The notes: generated by a model from the letters alone, not told the origin. A stretch of 64,000 nt of DNA from Andreprevotia chitinilytica DSM 18519 (GCF_000711875.1 NZ_JONM01000003.1:1-64000); one strand, 5' to 3'. Shown: positions 55,781 through 63,997, numbered from the stretch's first letter. Program-made: numbers and translations.

Positions 55781-56286
55781 TGAGCAAGATCATTCGTGAC
55801 CGCCAGATCGTCGAAGACAACGCCACCATCCTGCGTTTGAACGAGGACGGCAGCTTTGCCGCTGTGCCGGCCGAAGGCGTGGTGCTGGTGTCGCTCAAGC
55901 AGTTTATTGCACAGAAAGAAGCGCTGTTGGCGCGTGGCAATATTGGCGTGTGGTTTGCGCCGGACGATGAGCCGGAAGAGCTGGGCGATGAGGCCAAGAC
56001 GCTGGCGGTGATCGCGGTCGAGTTCCCCGCGTTTACCGATGGCCGTGGTTTCTCGATTGGCCGCCTGCTACGCGAACGCTATGGTTTTACCGGCGAGCTG
56101 CGTGCGTTTGGCGATGTGTTCAAGGACACGCTCAATTATCTGTACCGTTGCGGCTTCAACGCCTTTGCCGTGCGTGCGGACAAGAATATCGAGGATGCGC
56201 TCAAGGGTATCGACGACTTCACCGAGTATTACCAGGCGAGCGTGCAACAGCCGCAGCCCTTGTTCCGGCGGCGTGAAACGGTTTGA
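55780..56286 (+). CDS. DUF934 protein, partner of sulfite reductase
   Basis: The 168-residue protein has the DUF934 pattern AVEFPAFTDGRGFSIGRLLR, ERYGFTGELRAFGDVFKDTL, YLYRCGFNAFAVRADKNIED and TEYYQASVQQPQPLFRRR. It has no membrane segment. Genes of this family sit directly after the sulfite reductase hemoprotein in many proteobacteria, and here translation is coupled by a one-base overlap. The function is not established. A structural or electron-donor role for CysI is a guess from context. Confidence 0.88.
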   Translation: MSKIIRDRQIVEDNATILRLNEDGSFAAVPAEGVVLVSLKQFIAQKEALLARGNIGVWFAPDDEPEELGDEAKTLAVIAVEFPAFTDGRGFSIGRLLRERYGFTGELRAFGDVFKDTLNYLYRCGFNAFAVRADKNIEDALKGIDDFTEYYQASVQQPQPLFRRRETV

Positions 56287-56301
56287 TGTCGTTGCTGTGT
56301 C

Positions 56302-56340
56302 CAACAAAAAACCCGCCCGGATGTGGCGGGGTTTTTGTTG
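56302..56340 (+). terminator. Rho-independent terminator after the cysI unit
   Basis: CAACAAAAAACCCGCC and GGCGGGGTTTTTGTTG arms enclose CGGATGT, with a T-run. Confidence 0.9.
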
Positions 56341-56405
56341 CCCGCCGTTTGTCAGCTTGTTGATTCCGGTCAATCTGCACGCTTGGCAAGAGAAAAGGTT
56401 TTGGA

Positions 56406-56424
56406 GATAATGAGAACGCTTATC
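56406..56424. promoter_or_regulatory. Fur box upstream of bfd
   Basis: GATAATGAGAACGCTTATC matches the 19-base Fur consensus GATAATGATAATCATTATC at 15 positions. It lies 16 bases before the bfd ATG, so iron-bound Fur would repress bfd, as in other bacteria. Confidence 0.75.
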
Positions 56425-56440
56425 AATGTTCGAGGCTTCC

Positions 56441-56653
56441 ATGTACGTTTGCGTGTGCAACAGCGTGACCGACAAGACCATCCGCAAGGCGGTGGCTAAC
56501 GGCGTGCGTACGTTCAAGCAACTGCAACAGGAAACGGAAGTCGCCACATGCTGCGGCAAGTGCGCCAGCTGTGCCCGTGGCGTGATGGATGAAGCGCTCG
56601 AAGCGCAACAGCCGCGTCAGCCGATGTGGAATCTGGCTTTGGTGCCGGGCTAA
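56441..56653 (+). CDS. bfd: Bacterioferritin-associated ferredoxin Bfd
   Basis: The 70-residue [2Fe-2S] protein delivers electrons to bacterioferritin heme to release stored iron. Cysteines 4 and 6 (MYVCVCNSVTD) and 37/38, 41, 44 (ATCCGKCASC) give the Bfd ligand pattern. GVRTFKQLQQETEVAT is the conserved middle. ATG 56441 fits the family; ATG 56426 would add five residues. It lies next to the two bacterioferritin genes on the opposite strand and behind a Fur box. Confidence 0.93.
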   Translation: MYVCVCNSVTDKTIRKAVANGVRTFKQLQQETEVATCCGKCASCARGVMDEALEAQQPRQPMWNLALVPG

Positions 56654-56690
56654 GGCAATCAGCACGGTTTAATAAACCAAAGAACAATTG

Positions 56691-56722
56691 AAAAACGGGA
56701 CGCAGATGCGTCCCGTTTTTTG
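56691..56722. terminator. Bidirectional terminator between bfd and the bacterioferritin genes
   Basis: AAAAACGGGACGCA and TGCGTCCCGTTTTT are exact arms around GA, with T-runs on both strands. Confidence 0.92.
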
Positions 56723-56750
56723 TGGCCCCGAGTTTGATGCGTGAGCCTGA

Positions 56751-57218
56751 TCAGACTTGGGATTGCAGATAGTTCTGCAAGCCGATCGCTTCGATCAGCC
56801 CTAGTTGCTGCTCCAGCCAATGCGCGTGGTCTTGTTCGGTATCGTCGAGCAGGGCAAGCAAGATGCTGCGCGTGACGTAATCCTGCACCGACTCCGCCAA
56901 GGCAATCGCTTTTTTCAGCGCAGTTGCAACTTCGTATTCGGTTTCCAGATCGTTCTTCAGCATCTTTGGTACGTCGGCGCCAATGCGCAGCGCGGTGCGG
57001 GCTGCTACGTTCGGGATGCCACCGAGGAACAGGATGCGTTCGATCAGGCGGGTGGCATGGCCGATTTCATCGCCGCGCTCGTGGTCGATGCGCTCAAACA
57101 ATTTGCTATAGCCCCAGTTGTGATACATCTGGCTATGCACAAAATATTGGTCAATCGATGTCAGTTCGGCCGCCAATAGGCCATTCAGTGCATCGATTAC
57201 TTTCTTGTTGCCGTCCAT
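56751..57218 (-). CDS. bfrA: Bacterioferritin subunit with intact ferroxidase centre
   Basis: The 155-residue four-helix-bundle protein has all di-iron ligands: Glu18 (AELTSIDQYF), Glu51 and His54 (GDEIGHATRL), Glu94 (DLETEYEV) and Glu128/His131 (DTEQDHAHWL, one residue offset from E. coli). The heme-ligand position 52 is Ile rather than Met, so this subunit should oxidise and store iron but not form the usual bis-Met heme site. It corresponds to Neisseria BfrA. It lies 26 bases after its paralog and is probably co-transcribed. Confidence 0.9.
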   Translation of the reverse strand: MDGNKKVIDALNGLLAAELTSIDQYFVHSQMYHNWGYSKLFERIDHERGDEIGHATRLIERILFLGGIPNVAARTALRIGADVPKMLKNDLETEYEVATALKKAIALAESVQDYVTRSILLALLDDTEQDHAHWLEQQLGLIEAIGLQNYLQSQV

Positions 57219-57244
57219 GGCAAATACTCCTTGATTAATTCCGC

Positions 57245-57715
57245 TTATTCGTCAATTTGCGATTGCAGGTAATTTTGCAGGCCAAGCGAAACTTGTTGTT
57301 CCGCTTGTGTTTCCAGCCAATCGAGGTATTCCTCGCCTTCTTCAAGCAGATGTTCCAGCAAATCGCGGGAGACGAAATCGTGGGCGGTTTCGCACAGATG
57401 GATGGCATCGCGCAGCACCGGCAAGTGGCTGCTGACCAGCTTGTGGTCGCAGGAGAGCATTTCCGGCACGTTTTCGCCGATCAAGAGCTTGCCGAGCTGT
57501 TGCAGGTTGGGCAGGCCTTCCAGGAAGAGGATGCGTTCGATGAGTTTGTCGGCGCGCTTCATGGCGTCGATCGATTCGTGGTACACGCGGTCGTTCAGCT
57601 GCTTGAAGCCCCAGTTCTTGTACATGCGTGCATGCAGGAAGTACTGGTTGATCGCGGTCAGCTCGTTGCCGAGCACGCCATTCAGCGCCTTGAGCACTTT
57701 CTTGTCGCCTTGCAT
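57245..57715 (-). CDS. bfrB: Bacterioferritin subunit, heme-binding type with lost ferroxidase ligands
   Basis: The 156-residue paralog aligns without gaps to E. coli Bfr in the first helices ([20 protein letters not shown]). The heme ligand Met52 is kept (SIDAMKRAD), but the ferroxidase ligands are largely replaced: Glu51 to Ala, His54 to Arg, Glu94 to Val, Glu127 to Gly, His130 to Tyr. Only Glu18 remains. It would bind heme between subunits and need the other paralog for iron oxidation. The start at 57715 follows GGAG. Numbering is by manual alignment to the E. coli sequence from memory. Confidence 0.9.
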   Translation of the reverse strand: MQGDKKVLKALNGVLGNELTAINQYFLHARMYKNWGFKQLNDRVYHESIDAMKRADKLIERILFLEGLPNLQQLGKLLIGENVPEMLSCDHKLVSSHLPVLRDAIHLCETAHDFVSRDLLEHLLEEGEEYLDWLETQAEQQVSLGLQNYLQSQIDE

Positions 57716-57811
57716 GATTTGGCTCCGATTACTTTTTGATCCCGCTATTTTAGCCAATATCCGAATTGATTTGCCAATTTATATTTGAATTGGCTGAATT
57801 GAATTTGAATT

Positions 57812-57826
57812 CGATAGCTATTCTCA
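57812..57826. promoter_or_regulatory. Possible Fur site upstream of the bacterioferritin operon
   Basis: On the minus strand TGAGAATAGCTATCG matches 10 of 14 positions of the 7-1-7 Fur motif. It lies about 97 bases before the bfrB start in an unusually AT-rich stretch (about 57760-57890). Confidence 0.35.
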
Positions 57827-57958
57827 TGTGTCGTTTTGCATATGAATTGGAGAATTGTTCTCGTTCATTAATGTAAGAAAAATGCAATTCCCCAAGGTAG
57901 AGGCAATCCGGGCGACGTGTTAGCCTCCCGCCCGTCTAGACATTCAGGAGAGTTCCTC

Positions 57959-58738
57959 ATGGCCCCCAGCGCAGAACTGATCGCGCTTGCGCATCGCTTG
58001 GCCGATGCCAGCGCCGACGTGATTCGCGGCTATTACCGCAGCCCGCTTGCCATCGATGACAAGAGCGATGCCAGCCCGGTCACCCAGGCCGATCGCGAAG
58101 CAGAGCGTGTGATGCGCGAGCTGATCAATATGGCGCGGCCCGGCGATGGCATCATTGGCGAGGAATGGGGCGATGAGAATACGGATGCAGATTGGGTCTG
58201 GGTGCTCGATCCGGTCGATGGCACTAAATCATTCACCGTTGGCCGGCCGTTGTTTGTAACGCTGATTGGCCTCTTGTATCGCGGCGTGCCGGTGTTTGGC
58301 GTGATCAACCAGCCCATTGTCGGCGACCGCTGGATCGGCGGCGAAGGCGTGCCAGCCACGTTGAATGGTCAGCCGATCAAGTCCAGCGACATTACCAGCA
58401 TCAAGCAGTCCCGCATCGGCACCACCGGGCCGGAGTATCTGGCTGCCGGCAAACCAGTGTTTGATGCGTTGGCGCAAGAATGCCGCTACCCCATCTATGG
58501 CGGCGACGGTTTCCTGTATGCACAGGTTGCCAGTGGCTGGCTGGATCTGGTGGTGGAAGAGGGGCTCAAATTGCATGACTACGCCGCGTTGGCGCCGGTG
58601 GTGCAGGCCGCAGGGGGCGTGATGAGCGATTGGCAGGGCAAACCATTGGTGCTCGGCAGCGAAGGGCGGGTGATTGCTGCAGCCAATCCGGCGATTCATG
58701 CATTGGTACTGCCGCAACTGGCGGCGCTGCCGGTATAA
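57959..58738 (+). CDS. hisN: Inositol monophosphatase-family phosphatase, probably histidinol-phosphatase
   Basis: The 259-residue magnesium-dependent phosphatase has the family motifs SPVTQADREAERVMRELI, IIGEEWGDE (metal Glu), WVLDPVDGTKSFTVG (metal Asp residues) and LKLHDYAALAPVVQAAGG. The GTKSF and GGDGFLYAQVASG details resemble HisN-type histidinol-phosphatases, though CysQ or SuhB activities cannot be excluded by eye. ATG 57959 follows CAGGAGAG. No other his genes are nearby. Confidence 0.8.
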   Translation: MAPSAELIALAHRLADASADVIRGYYRSPLAIDDKSDASPVTQADREAERVMRELINMARPGDGIIGEEWGDENTDADWVWVLDPVDGTKSFTVGRPLFVTLIGLLYRGVPVFGVINQPIVGDRWIGGEGVPATLNGQPIKSSDITSIKQSRIGTTGPEYLAAGKPVFDALAQECRYPIYGGDGFLYAQVASGWLDLVVEEGLKLHDYAALAPVVQAAGGVMSDWQGKPLVLGSEGRVIAAANPAIHALVLPQLAALPV

Positions 58739-58771
58739 TTGCGGGATATCACTGAATCGACGCAGGTCATC

Positions 58772-58972
58772 ATGTTCAAAAAGAACACCCATTACGTTTC
58801 CGAGTACACCGAGTTCATGCAGCAGCTCCTCAAGGACCAGCCGGAAATGGCGCAAGGTCAGATCGAGGGCCGTGCGCTGCTGTGGGACAAAGCACCGATC
58901 AATCTGGATGAGCGCCAGCGCAACGATGCGTCGCGTATCGAACAGAAGCCGTATCCGTATCAGGCCGATTGA
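58772..58972 (+). CDS. DUF3460 protein
   Basis: The 66-residue protein contains YVSEYTEFMQQLLKDQPEMA, QIEGRALLWDKAPINLDE and a C-terminal IEQKPYPYQAD, matching the small betaproteobacterial DUF3460 family from memory. It has no membrane segment or cysteine, and function is unknown. ATG 58772 lies eight bases after AGG. It lies 33 bases after hisN and before a strong terminator, so it probably shares the hisN transcript. Confidence 0.85.
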   Translation: MFKKNTHYVSEYTEFMQQLLKDQPEMAQGQIEGRALLWDKAPINLDERQRNDASRIEQKPYPYQAD

Positions 58973-58999
58973 TCTGGTTCGGGGCTGCGCTGGTCGCGG

Positions 59000-59039
59000 C
59001 AACAAAAAAGCCATCCTTGAACGGATGGCTTTTTTGTTG
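59000..59039. terminator. Bidirectional terminator between DUF3460 and cydX
   Basis: CAACAAAAAAGCCATCC and GGATGGCTTTTTTGTTG are exact 17-bp arms around TTGAAC, with T-runs on both strands. Confidence 0.95.
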
Positions 59040-59056
59040 CCGACAGCTGAAGAGCG

Positions 59057-59218
59057 TCAGCTTTTCTCATTGCCTTGATTTCTGAACTGCTCGAACCGCT
59101 CCTGCGTCCCTTCCGCGCTGCGATGGCCGAAGGCGTAGTTCGCCTCTAGCCACATGACGTTGATGATGCCGAAGGCCAGTGCCAAGCCCAAACCGAGCAC
59201 CCAAGCGAAATACCACAT
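59057..59218 (-). CDS. cydX: Cytochrome bd oxidase small subunit CydX
   Basis: The 53-residue single-span membrane protein begins MWYFAWVLGLGLALAFGIIN, carrying the YFAWVLG motif and followed by WLE. CydX stabilises the CydAB heme centres. At 53 residues it is longer than E. coli CydX (37), with a polar tail GHRSAEGTQERFEQFRNQGN. It lies 14 bases after cydB and its start follows AGGAGACAG. Confidence 0.92.
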   Translation of the reverse strand: MWYFAWVLGLGLALAFGIINVMWLEANYAFGHRSAEGTQERFEQFRNQGNEKS

Positions 59219-59232
59219 GTCTGTCTCCTGAT

Positions 59233-60366
59233 TTAATAGCTGTGCGTGCTGTTATGGATGCTGTCGGCGTTGACCGTGCCGCGCATCACGCGATAGACCC
59301 AGCTGGTGTAGATCGTGATCAGTGGCACGAAAATCACCACCATCGCCAACATGATCGCGAGGGTCTTCTTGCTCGATACCGCATCCCAGGCCGTCAGGCT
59401 CGATGCCGCATCCAGGCTGGAAGGCAGCACGAAGGGGAAGAGCGCGATGGTTGCGGTGACGATGATGCCGATGACCGTGCCGCTACTCGCCAGCAGGCCG
59501 ATCCAGCGCCAGCGCAAACCCGCGAACAATGCCGCCAACAGGGCAAAACCGACACCCGCAGCCGGGACCAACCAGAGCGTGCCGTGGAAGTTATTTAGCC
59601 AGCCGCCATCCACGCGAACCACGGTTTTCTGCAACGGTGTGAGGATGGCATTCAGATCGCCAATTTGCGTGAGCGAATAGCCGGACAGCGCGTGGATCAA
59701 TAAGCCGCCCAGCGCAAATAACACTGCCGTGATCAGGCCAAACACGATGACCGATTTGCGTGCTCGTTCCGCTACTACGCCATCAGTACGCAGATAGAGA
59801 AAGGTGGCGCCGTGCAGCGTCGTCATGGCGACGGCCAGGATGCCGCAGAACACGCTAAAGCCGTTAAAGAGGCCAAGGAAGGTGCTGCCGCTGCCATAGC
59901 TGACCCGCATGGTGTCGTCGAACTGGAAGGGCAGGCCGACAAACAGGTTGCCAATCGCCACGCCGAACACCAGTGTTGGCAAGATGCCACCGACGAATAG
60001 CCCCCAATCCCAACTGCTACGCCAGCGCGGGTTTTCCAGCTTGCTGCGGTAGTCGAAGCCGACTGGCCGCAGGAATAGCGCAAACAAGGTGAAGATCAGT
60101 GCCACATACAGCACGGAGAACGCCGCCGCGTAGACCAAGGGCCAAGCCGCAAACAGCGCACCACCAAAGGTGATCAGCCAAGTCTGGTTGCCTTCCCAGG
60201 TCGGGCCGACCGTGTTGATGACCACCCGGCGCTCGTCGTCGGTCTTGCCGATCCACGGCAACAGCGTCGCTACACCCAAGTCCCAGCCGCCGGTGAGGGC
60301 AAAGCCGAGCATCAGGACGGCGATGATTCCCCACCACAACAGTTTCAGTGTTTCGTAATCGAGCAT
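59233..60366 (-). CDS. cydB: Cytochrome bd ubiquinol oxidase subunit II
   Basis: The 377-residue membrane protein pairs with CydA. It starts [20 protein letters not shown], has [20 protein letters not shown] and [20 protein letters not shown], the conserved CydB N-terminal block, and about nine helices. ATG 60366 follows AAGGAGACG. It lies ten bases after cydA. Confidence 0.95.
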   Translation of the reverse strand: MLDYETLKLLWWGIIAVLMLGFALTGGWDLGVATLLPWIGKTDDERRVVINTVGPTWEGNQTWLITFGGALFAAWPLVYAAAFSVLYVALIFTLFALFLRPVGFDYRSKLENPRWRSSWDWGLFVGGILPTLVFGVAIGNLFVGLPFQFDDTMRVSYGSGSTFLGLFNGFSVFCGILAVAMTTLHGATFLYLRTDGVVAERARKSVIVFGLITAVLFALGGLLIHALSGYSLTQIGDLNAILTPLQKTVVRVDGGWLNNFHGTLWLVPAAGVGFALLAALFAGLRWRWIGLLASSGTVIGIIVTATIALFPFVLPSSLDAASSLTAWDAVSSKKTLAIMLAMVVIFVPLITIYTSWVYRVMRGTVNADSIHNSTHSY

Positions 60367-60376
60367 CGTCGTCTCC

Positions 60377-61954
60377 TTAAGCCGCGTGCGGGGCGGGGGC
60401 AGTGACCGCTTCGCCGTGGTAACGGCCGGTATGCAAGCTGGCTGGGCCAAGGCGGATGTATTTGAGCATCAGATACATCTCGATGATGAACAGCAGCGAA
60501 TAGATGCCGATGAGGCCGATCAGGCTGAAGTGCAACTGGCTGGCGTCGAGGGAGGATGCCGATAGTCGCGTCGGCAGGATGTTGGAGATGGTCCACGGCT
60601 GGCGACCATATTCCGCCACGATCCAGCCGGCTTCGATCGCTACCCAAGGCAAGGGAATCGACACCACCGCTAGCCGAAGCAGCCAGCGTTGCGGGGCGAG
60701 GTTCTTGCGGACCAGGAACCAGAACGAGGCGACGAAGATGAACAGGAACAGAATGCCTAGCCCGACCATCACGCGGAAGCCCCAGAAGATTGGCGCGACG
60801 TTTGGAATCGTATCGTGCGCAGCCTGCTTGATTTGCGCCGGCGTGGCATCGACGACGTTCGGCGTGTATTTCTTGAGCAGCAGGCCGTAGCCAAGATCGC
60901 CCTTGTATGTGTCGAACTGCTGCATCACCGCATCGGATTTGTCGCCACCGCGCAGCTTCACCAGCGCGTCGTACGCCAGCATGCCGTTGCGAATTTGCTC
61001 CTCGTGCTGCTTTTTCAGATCCTTGATGCCGGTGACTTGGGTATCGACCGAGCGTGTCGCAATCAAGCCCATCAAATAAGGGATCTTGATGGCGTAGTCG
61101 GTGGTCTCGGTCTTGTTGTTCGGCCAGCCAAACACGGTGATCGAAGCGGGGGCAGGTTCGGTGTTCCATTCGGCTTCGATGGCGGCGAGCTTCACTTTCT
61201 GTACTTCGCCAGCGGTATAGCCCGATTCGTCGCCCAGGATGATGACCGAGCAAACCGAAGCCAAGCCAAAGCCGGCTGCGACGGCGAACGAGCGGATGGC
61301 AAAGCCGGTATCGCGGGCTTTCAGCAGATACCAAGCCGAAATCCCGAGCACGAATAGCGCTGCTGCTACATAGCCCGCGGCCAGCGTATGCACGAATTTC
61401 ACCTGCGCCACCGGGTTGAAAATCACGTCGGTGATGCTGACGAGTTCCATGCGCATGGTCTGGTAATTGAATTCCGCGCCGACCGGGTTTTGCATCCAGC
61501 CATTGGCAATCAGAATCCACAAGGCAGAGAGGTTGGAGCCCAGTGCGACCAGAAACGTGACACCCAAATGCTGGATTTTGGAGAGTCGATCCCAGCCGAA
61601 GAACATCAGCCCGACAAAGGTGGATTCGAGGAAGAACGCCATCAAGCCTTCGATGGCGAGTGGCACGCCGAAAATATCGCCGACGTAATGCGAGTAGTAG
61701 GCCCAGTTGGTGCCGAACTGGAATTCCAGCGTGATGCCGGTGGTAACGCCCATGGCGAAGTTGATGCCGAACAGCTTGCCCCAGAAGCGGGCCATGTCCT
61801 TGTAGACCTGCTGGCCGGTCATCACGTAGACCGATTCGCAGATCACCAGAATCCACGACAGCCCGAGCGTGAGCGGCACAAACAGGAAGTGGAACATCGC
61901 CGTCAGCCCGAATTGCAGCCGTGAGAGTTCCACCACTTCAGCGGCGGGAATCAT
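60377..61954 (-). CDS. cydA: Cytochrome bd ubiquinol oxidase subunit I
   Basis: The 525-residue protein carries the hemes and oxidises ubiquinol while reducing oxygen to water. His22 ([20 protein letters not shown]) aligns with heme ligand His19 of E. coli Cyd[13 protein letters not shown] holds a second heme His, and [20 protein letters not shown] is the conserved C-terminal block. Its length, close to E. coli CydA (522), indicates the long Q-loop type. Its ATG overlaps the cydP stop (ATGA). Confidence 0.96.
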   Translation of the reverse strand: MIPAAEVVELSRLQFGLTAMFHFLFVPLTLGLSWILVICESVYVMTGQQVYKDMARFWGKLFGINFAMGVTTGITLEFQFGTNWAYYSHYVGDIFGVPLAIEGLMAFFLESTFVGLMFFGWDRLSKIQHLGVTFLVALGSNLSALWILIANGWMQNPVGAEFNYQTMRMELVSITDVIFNPVAQVKFVHTLAAGYVAAALFVLGISAWYLLKARDTGFAIRSFAVAAGFGLASVCSVIILGDESGYTAGEVQKVKLAAIEAEWNTEPAPASITVFGWPNNKTETTDYAIKIPYLMGLIATRSVDTQVTGIKDLKKQHEEQIRNGMLAYDALVKLRGGDKSDAVMQQFDTYKGDLGYGLLLKKYTPNVVDATPAQIKQAAHDTIPNVAPIFWGFRVMVGLGILFLFIFVASFWFLVRKNLAPQRWLLRLAVVSIPLPWVAIEAGWIVAEYGRQPWTISNILPTRLSASSLDASQLHFSLIGLIGIYSLLFIIEMYLMLKYIRLGPASLHTGRYHGEAVTAPAPHAA

Positions 61955-62184
61955 TGTTTATCTCCAGAGGGTTGATGGCTTGAAACGGGGGCTGATGCCG
62001 CTACGCCCAGCAATTGTTGGCTGATGGCGGATTGCGGCACTTGCATGTGGTGGGCGAGCGGGGCGGAGAACCAGAGCTTCCAGGCCCCCCACAGCAGGAA
62101 CACTTTGATGACGAGGATCAGGGTGATTTCCAGCCACAGAGGCAGGCTGGTGCGCAGCGGGCCGCGGCGGGTCGCGGTGGTCAT
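61951..62184 (-). CDS. cydP: Putative cytochrome bd small subunit CydP
   Basis: The 77-residue protein has one membrane helix ([20 protein letters not shown]) after a basic N-terminus and a Ser/Gln-rich tail that would face the periplasm. The [13 protein letters not shown] pattern and position directly before cydA match the small protein named CydP in betaproteobacterial annotations (recollection). It overlaps both neighbours by four bases (ATGA), so the three genes are tightly coupled. The role, presumably assembly or stability, is not proven. Confidence 0.75.
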   Translation of the reverse strand: MTTATRRGPLRTSLPLWLEITLILVIKVFLLWGAWKLWFSAPLAHHMQVPQSAISQQLLGVAASAPVSSHQPSGDKQ

Positions 62185-62735
62185 GCGTCATCCTTGTTGC
62201 CGCGTAGCTTGTCGGCAAAACCGAGGACTTTCTGCACTTTGGCGCCTAGTTTCATCAGGTTTTCCAGCGTCTCAGGCGAAAGTCGGTGTACTTCGTCAAA
62301 CCAGCCACTCGCGAGTTCAACGAGGTCGTACATTTCACGCATTCGCACTTGGGCGTGGCGCTCTGCCTCATTGGCCGGCGTATCCAGTAGCGCATCGCGC
62401 AGCAGGGTGAGGGTTGGCTCGATCTCGCGGCGGCGTTTTTCTTCCGCGAGAGTGCGGAAAATTTCCCAGACGTCCTTGGGGGCTTCGAAGTAGTCCCGCC
62501 GATCGCCCGGTAGATGGACGAGCTTCACCAGCCGCCATGCCTGCAGCTCCTTCATGCCCATGCTGACGTTGGAGCGCGACATGCCGAGTTGCTCGACGAT
62601 TTCATCGGCATTCAATGGCTTGGGTGAGATGAACAGCAGGGCATAGATTTGCCCGACGGTGCGGTTGACGCCCCAACGGCTGCCCATTTCCCCGAAGTGC
62701 AGGACAAATCGTTCGTTCAGTGGTGATAGGTTCAT
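62181..62735 (-). CDS. GbsR/MarR-family transcriptional regulator of the cyd operon
   Basis: The 184-residue protein has a winged helix-turn-helix with GQIYALLFISPKPLNADEIV, EQLGMSRSNVSMGMKELQAW and RLVKLVHLPGDRRDYFEAPK, the GbsR type, and a helical C-terminal dimerisation region. It is the first gene of the cyd operon and overlaps cydP by four bases. A perfect 9-bp inverted repeat lies just upstream (62756-62781), suggesting autorepression. The effector is unknown. No cysteine is present, so redox sensing by thiols is unlikely. Confidence 0.88.
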   Translation of the reverse strand: MNLSPLNERFVLHFGEMGSRWGVNRTVGQIYALLFISPKPLNADEIVEQLGMSRSNVSMGMKELQAWRLVKLVHLPGDRRDYFEAPKDVWEIFRTLAEEKRRREIEPTLTLLRDALLDTPANEAERHAQVRMREMYDLVELASGWFDEVHRLSPETLENLMKLGAKVQKVLGFADKLRGNKDDA

Positions 62736-62755
62736 GGCTTGTTTTGTGAATTGTT

Positions 62756-62781
62756 GAATTTTCAGTAATTATTGAAAATTC
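62756..62781. promoter_or_regulatory. Palindromic operator at the gbsR-cyd promoter
   Basis: GAATTTTCA (62756-62764) and TGAAAATTC (62773-62781) are exact inverted repeats with an eight-base spacer. It starts 20 bases upstream of the regulator's ATG and overlaps the predicted -10 and start site. Confidence 0.7.
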
Positions 62782-62806
62782 TAAATTTCGCCGTGAGTTT
62801 GTGCAA
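62778..62806 (-). promoter_or_regulatory. Predicted promoter of the gbsR-cyd operon
   Basis: On the minus strand TTGCAC (62806-62801), a 17-base spacer and TAGAAT (62783-62778). The -35 is imperfect. Confidence 0.5.
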
Positions 62807-62812
62807 GATCAA
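62799..62812. promoter_or_regulatory. Possible FNR/ANR-type site at the cyd promoter
   Basis: On the minus strand TTGATCTTGCACAA matches TTGAT-N4-ATCAA in 8 of 10 positions. It overlaps the -35. cyd operons are commonly FNR-regulated, which is why this was examined. Confidence 0.35.
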
Positions 62813-62960
62813 TGTGTGGGAACGAAATTTGTGGGGATAGCCTCAGATGCAAAGCGCTTGATTTGGTCGTTGTTTGCCTAAGCCCATGTCTCGACAGGGG
62901 CGCGCAGCACGGAAGGCATCGGCTTCCGGTATAATCGTCCGCTTTTGGAGGACTGCGCCC

Positions 62961-63218
62961 ATGCCGATCTATGCTTACCGCTGCTCGTCCTGCGGGCATG
63001 AAAACGACCACATGCAAAAGTTGGCCGATGCACCGCTGACTGAATGCCCGTCGTGTCACGCCGACACGTACCAGAAAAAAATTACCGCCGCCGGTTTCCA
63101 GCTCAAGGGCACCGGTTGGTATGCGACTGATTTCAAGGGCGGCACCAGCGGATCATCCGCAGCCAGCTCAAGCGAAAGCGCGCCGGCTTGCCCGGGTGGC
63201 AGCTGCGCATGTCACTGA
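62961..63218 (+). CDS. FmdB-family zinc-ribbon protein
   Basis: The 85-residue protein starts MPIYAYRCSSCGHENDHMQK, with a zinc ribbon formed by Cys8/Cys11 and Cys29/Cys32 (ECPSC). A Gly/Ser-rich linker leads to a second Cys cluster CPGGSCACH at the end. It is a putative regulatory or metal-binding protein of unknown target. TATAAT at 62930-62935 is a likely -10 without a clear -35. ATG 62961 follows GGAGG. FmdB, DUF502 and aspS form a conserved order in betaproteobacteria. Confidence 0.9.
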   Translation: MPIYAYRCSSCGHENDHMQKLADAPLTECPSCHADTYQKKITAAGFQLKGTGWYATDFKGGTSGSSAASSSESAPACPGGSCACH

Positions 63219-63271
63219 TGCTCGCCCGCTGATTGGGCAATGATTCAACGCACGTCTCACCAAGGACATCC

Positions 63272-63979
63272 GTGCTTAAAAAATACCTGTTAACCGGTTT
63301 GCTGATCTGGATTCCGCTGGGCATCACCATTTGGGTGCTGCAGCTCATCATCGGCACCATGGATCAGATCGGCAGCATCTTGCCGTCGGCCGCGCGACCG
63401 GATTACTGGTTGCTGCAGCATCTGGCCGAATACCTGCCAATTCTGAAAGACAAACAGCACATCCCGGGCTTTGGTCTCGTGTTTGCCGTGGCGGTAGTCT
63501 TCGTGACCGGCGTGATTGCCCGCAATGTGCTCGGCCGCCGGCTCTTGATCGTTGGCGAGCAACTGCTGAACCGCATTCCGATCGTGCGTTCGATCTATTC
63601 GAGCGTGAAGCAGGTCTCGGACACCTTGTTCTCCGATTCCGGTCAGGCTTTCCGCAAAGCCGTGCTGGTGCAGTTTCCGCACCAGGGTACGTGGGCCGTG
63701 GGTTTTCTTACCGGCCAGCCCGGTGGCGAAATTGCCGAACTACTTACCGACGACCTCGTTTCCGTCTTCGTGCCCACCACGCCAAACCCCACTTCCGGTT
63801 TCCTCTTCATGGCGAAGAAAACCGAAGTGCGTGAGCTCGCGATGAGTGTGGATGAAGCGCTCAAATACGTGATCTCGATGGGGGTCGTGATGCCCGGCAG
63901 TAAAGTTGCAGCTGCCCCGAAAACTGTTTCTGTATCCACCACTGAATCCGGCGAGCTTGTGCGCGCCGACCAAGCTTAA
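63272..63979 (+). CDS. DUF502 membrane protein
   Basis: The 235-residue protein has two membrane helices (YLLTGLLIWIPLGITIWVLQ and GLVFAVAVVFVTGVIARNVL) followed by family segments LLIVGEQLLNRIPIVRSIYS, SVKQVSDTLFSDSGQAFRKA and GFLTGQPGGEIAELLTD. Function is unknown. The start is taken as GTG 63272 because AAGGA lies six bases upstream and the helix then begins normally; a TTG further upstream is less likely. It ends 18 bases before the next start codon. Confidence 0.88.
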   Translation: MLKKYLLTGLLIWIPLGITIWVLQLIIGTMDQIGSILPSAARPDYWLLQHLAEYLPILKDKQHIPGFGLVFAVAVVFVTGVIARNVLGRRLLIVGEQLLNRIPIVRSIYSSVKQVSDTLFSDSGQAFRKAVLVQFPHQGTWAVGFLTGQPGGEIAELLTDDLVSVFVPTTPNPTSGFLFMAKKTEVRELAMSVDEALKYVISMGVVMPGSKVAAAPKTVSVSTTESGELVRADQA

Positions 63980-63997
63980 GCAAGGACTTTGAACTCA

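Noticed and set aside
58734..58739. TATAAT overlapping the hisN stop as a promoter for DUF3460
   Set aside because: No -35 hexamer at 16-18 bases; the genes are close enough to share a transcript.
60345..61856. Open frame overlapping cydA on the same strand in another phase
   Set aside because: Arg/Ser-rich frame-shift shadow with no membrane helices; cydA motifs are intact in the other frame.
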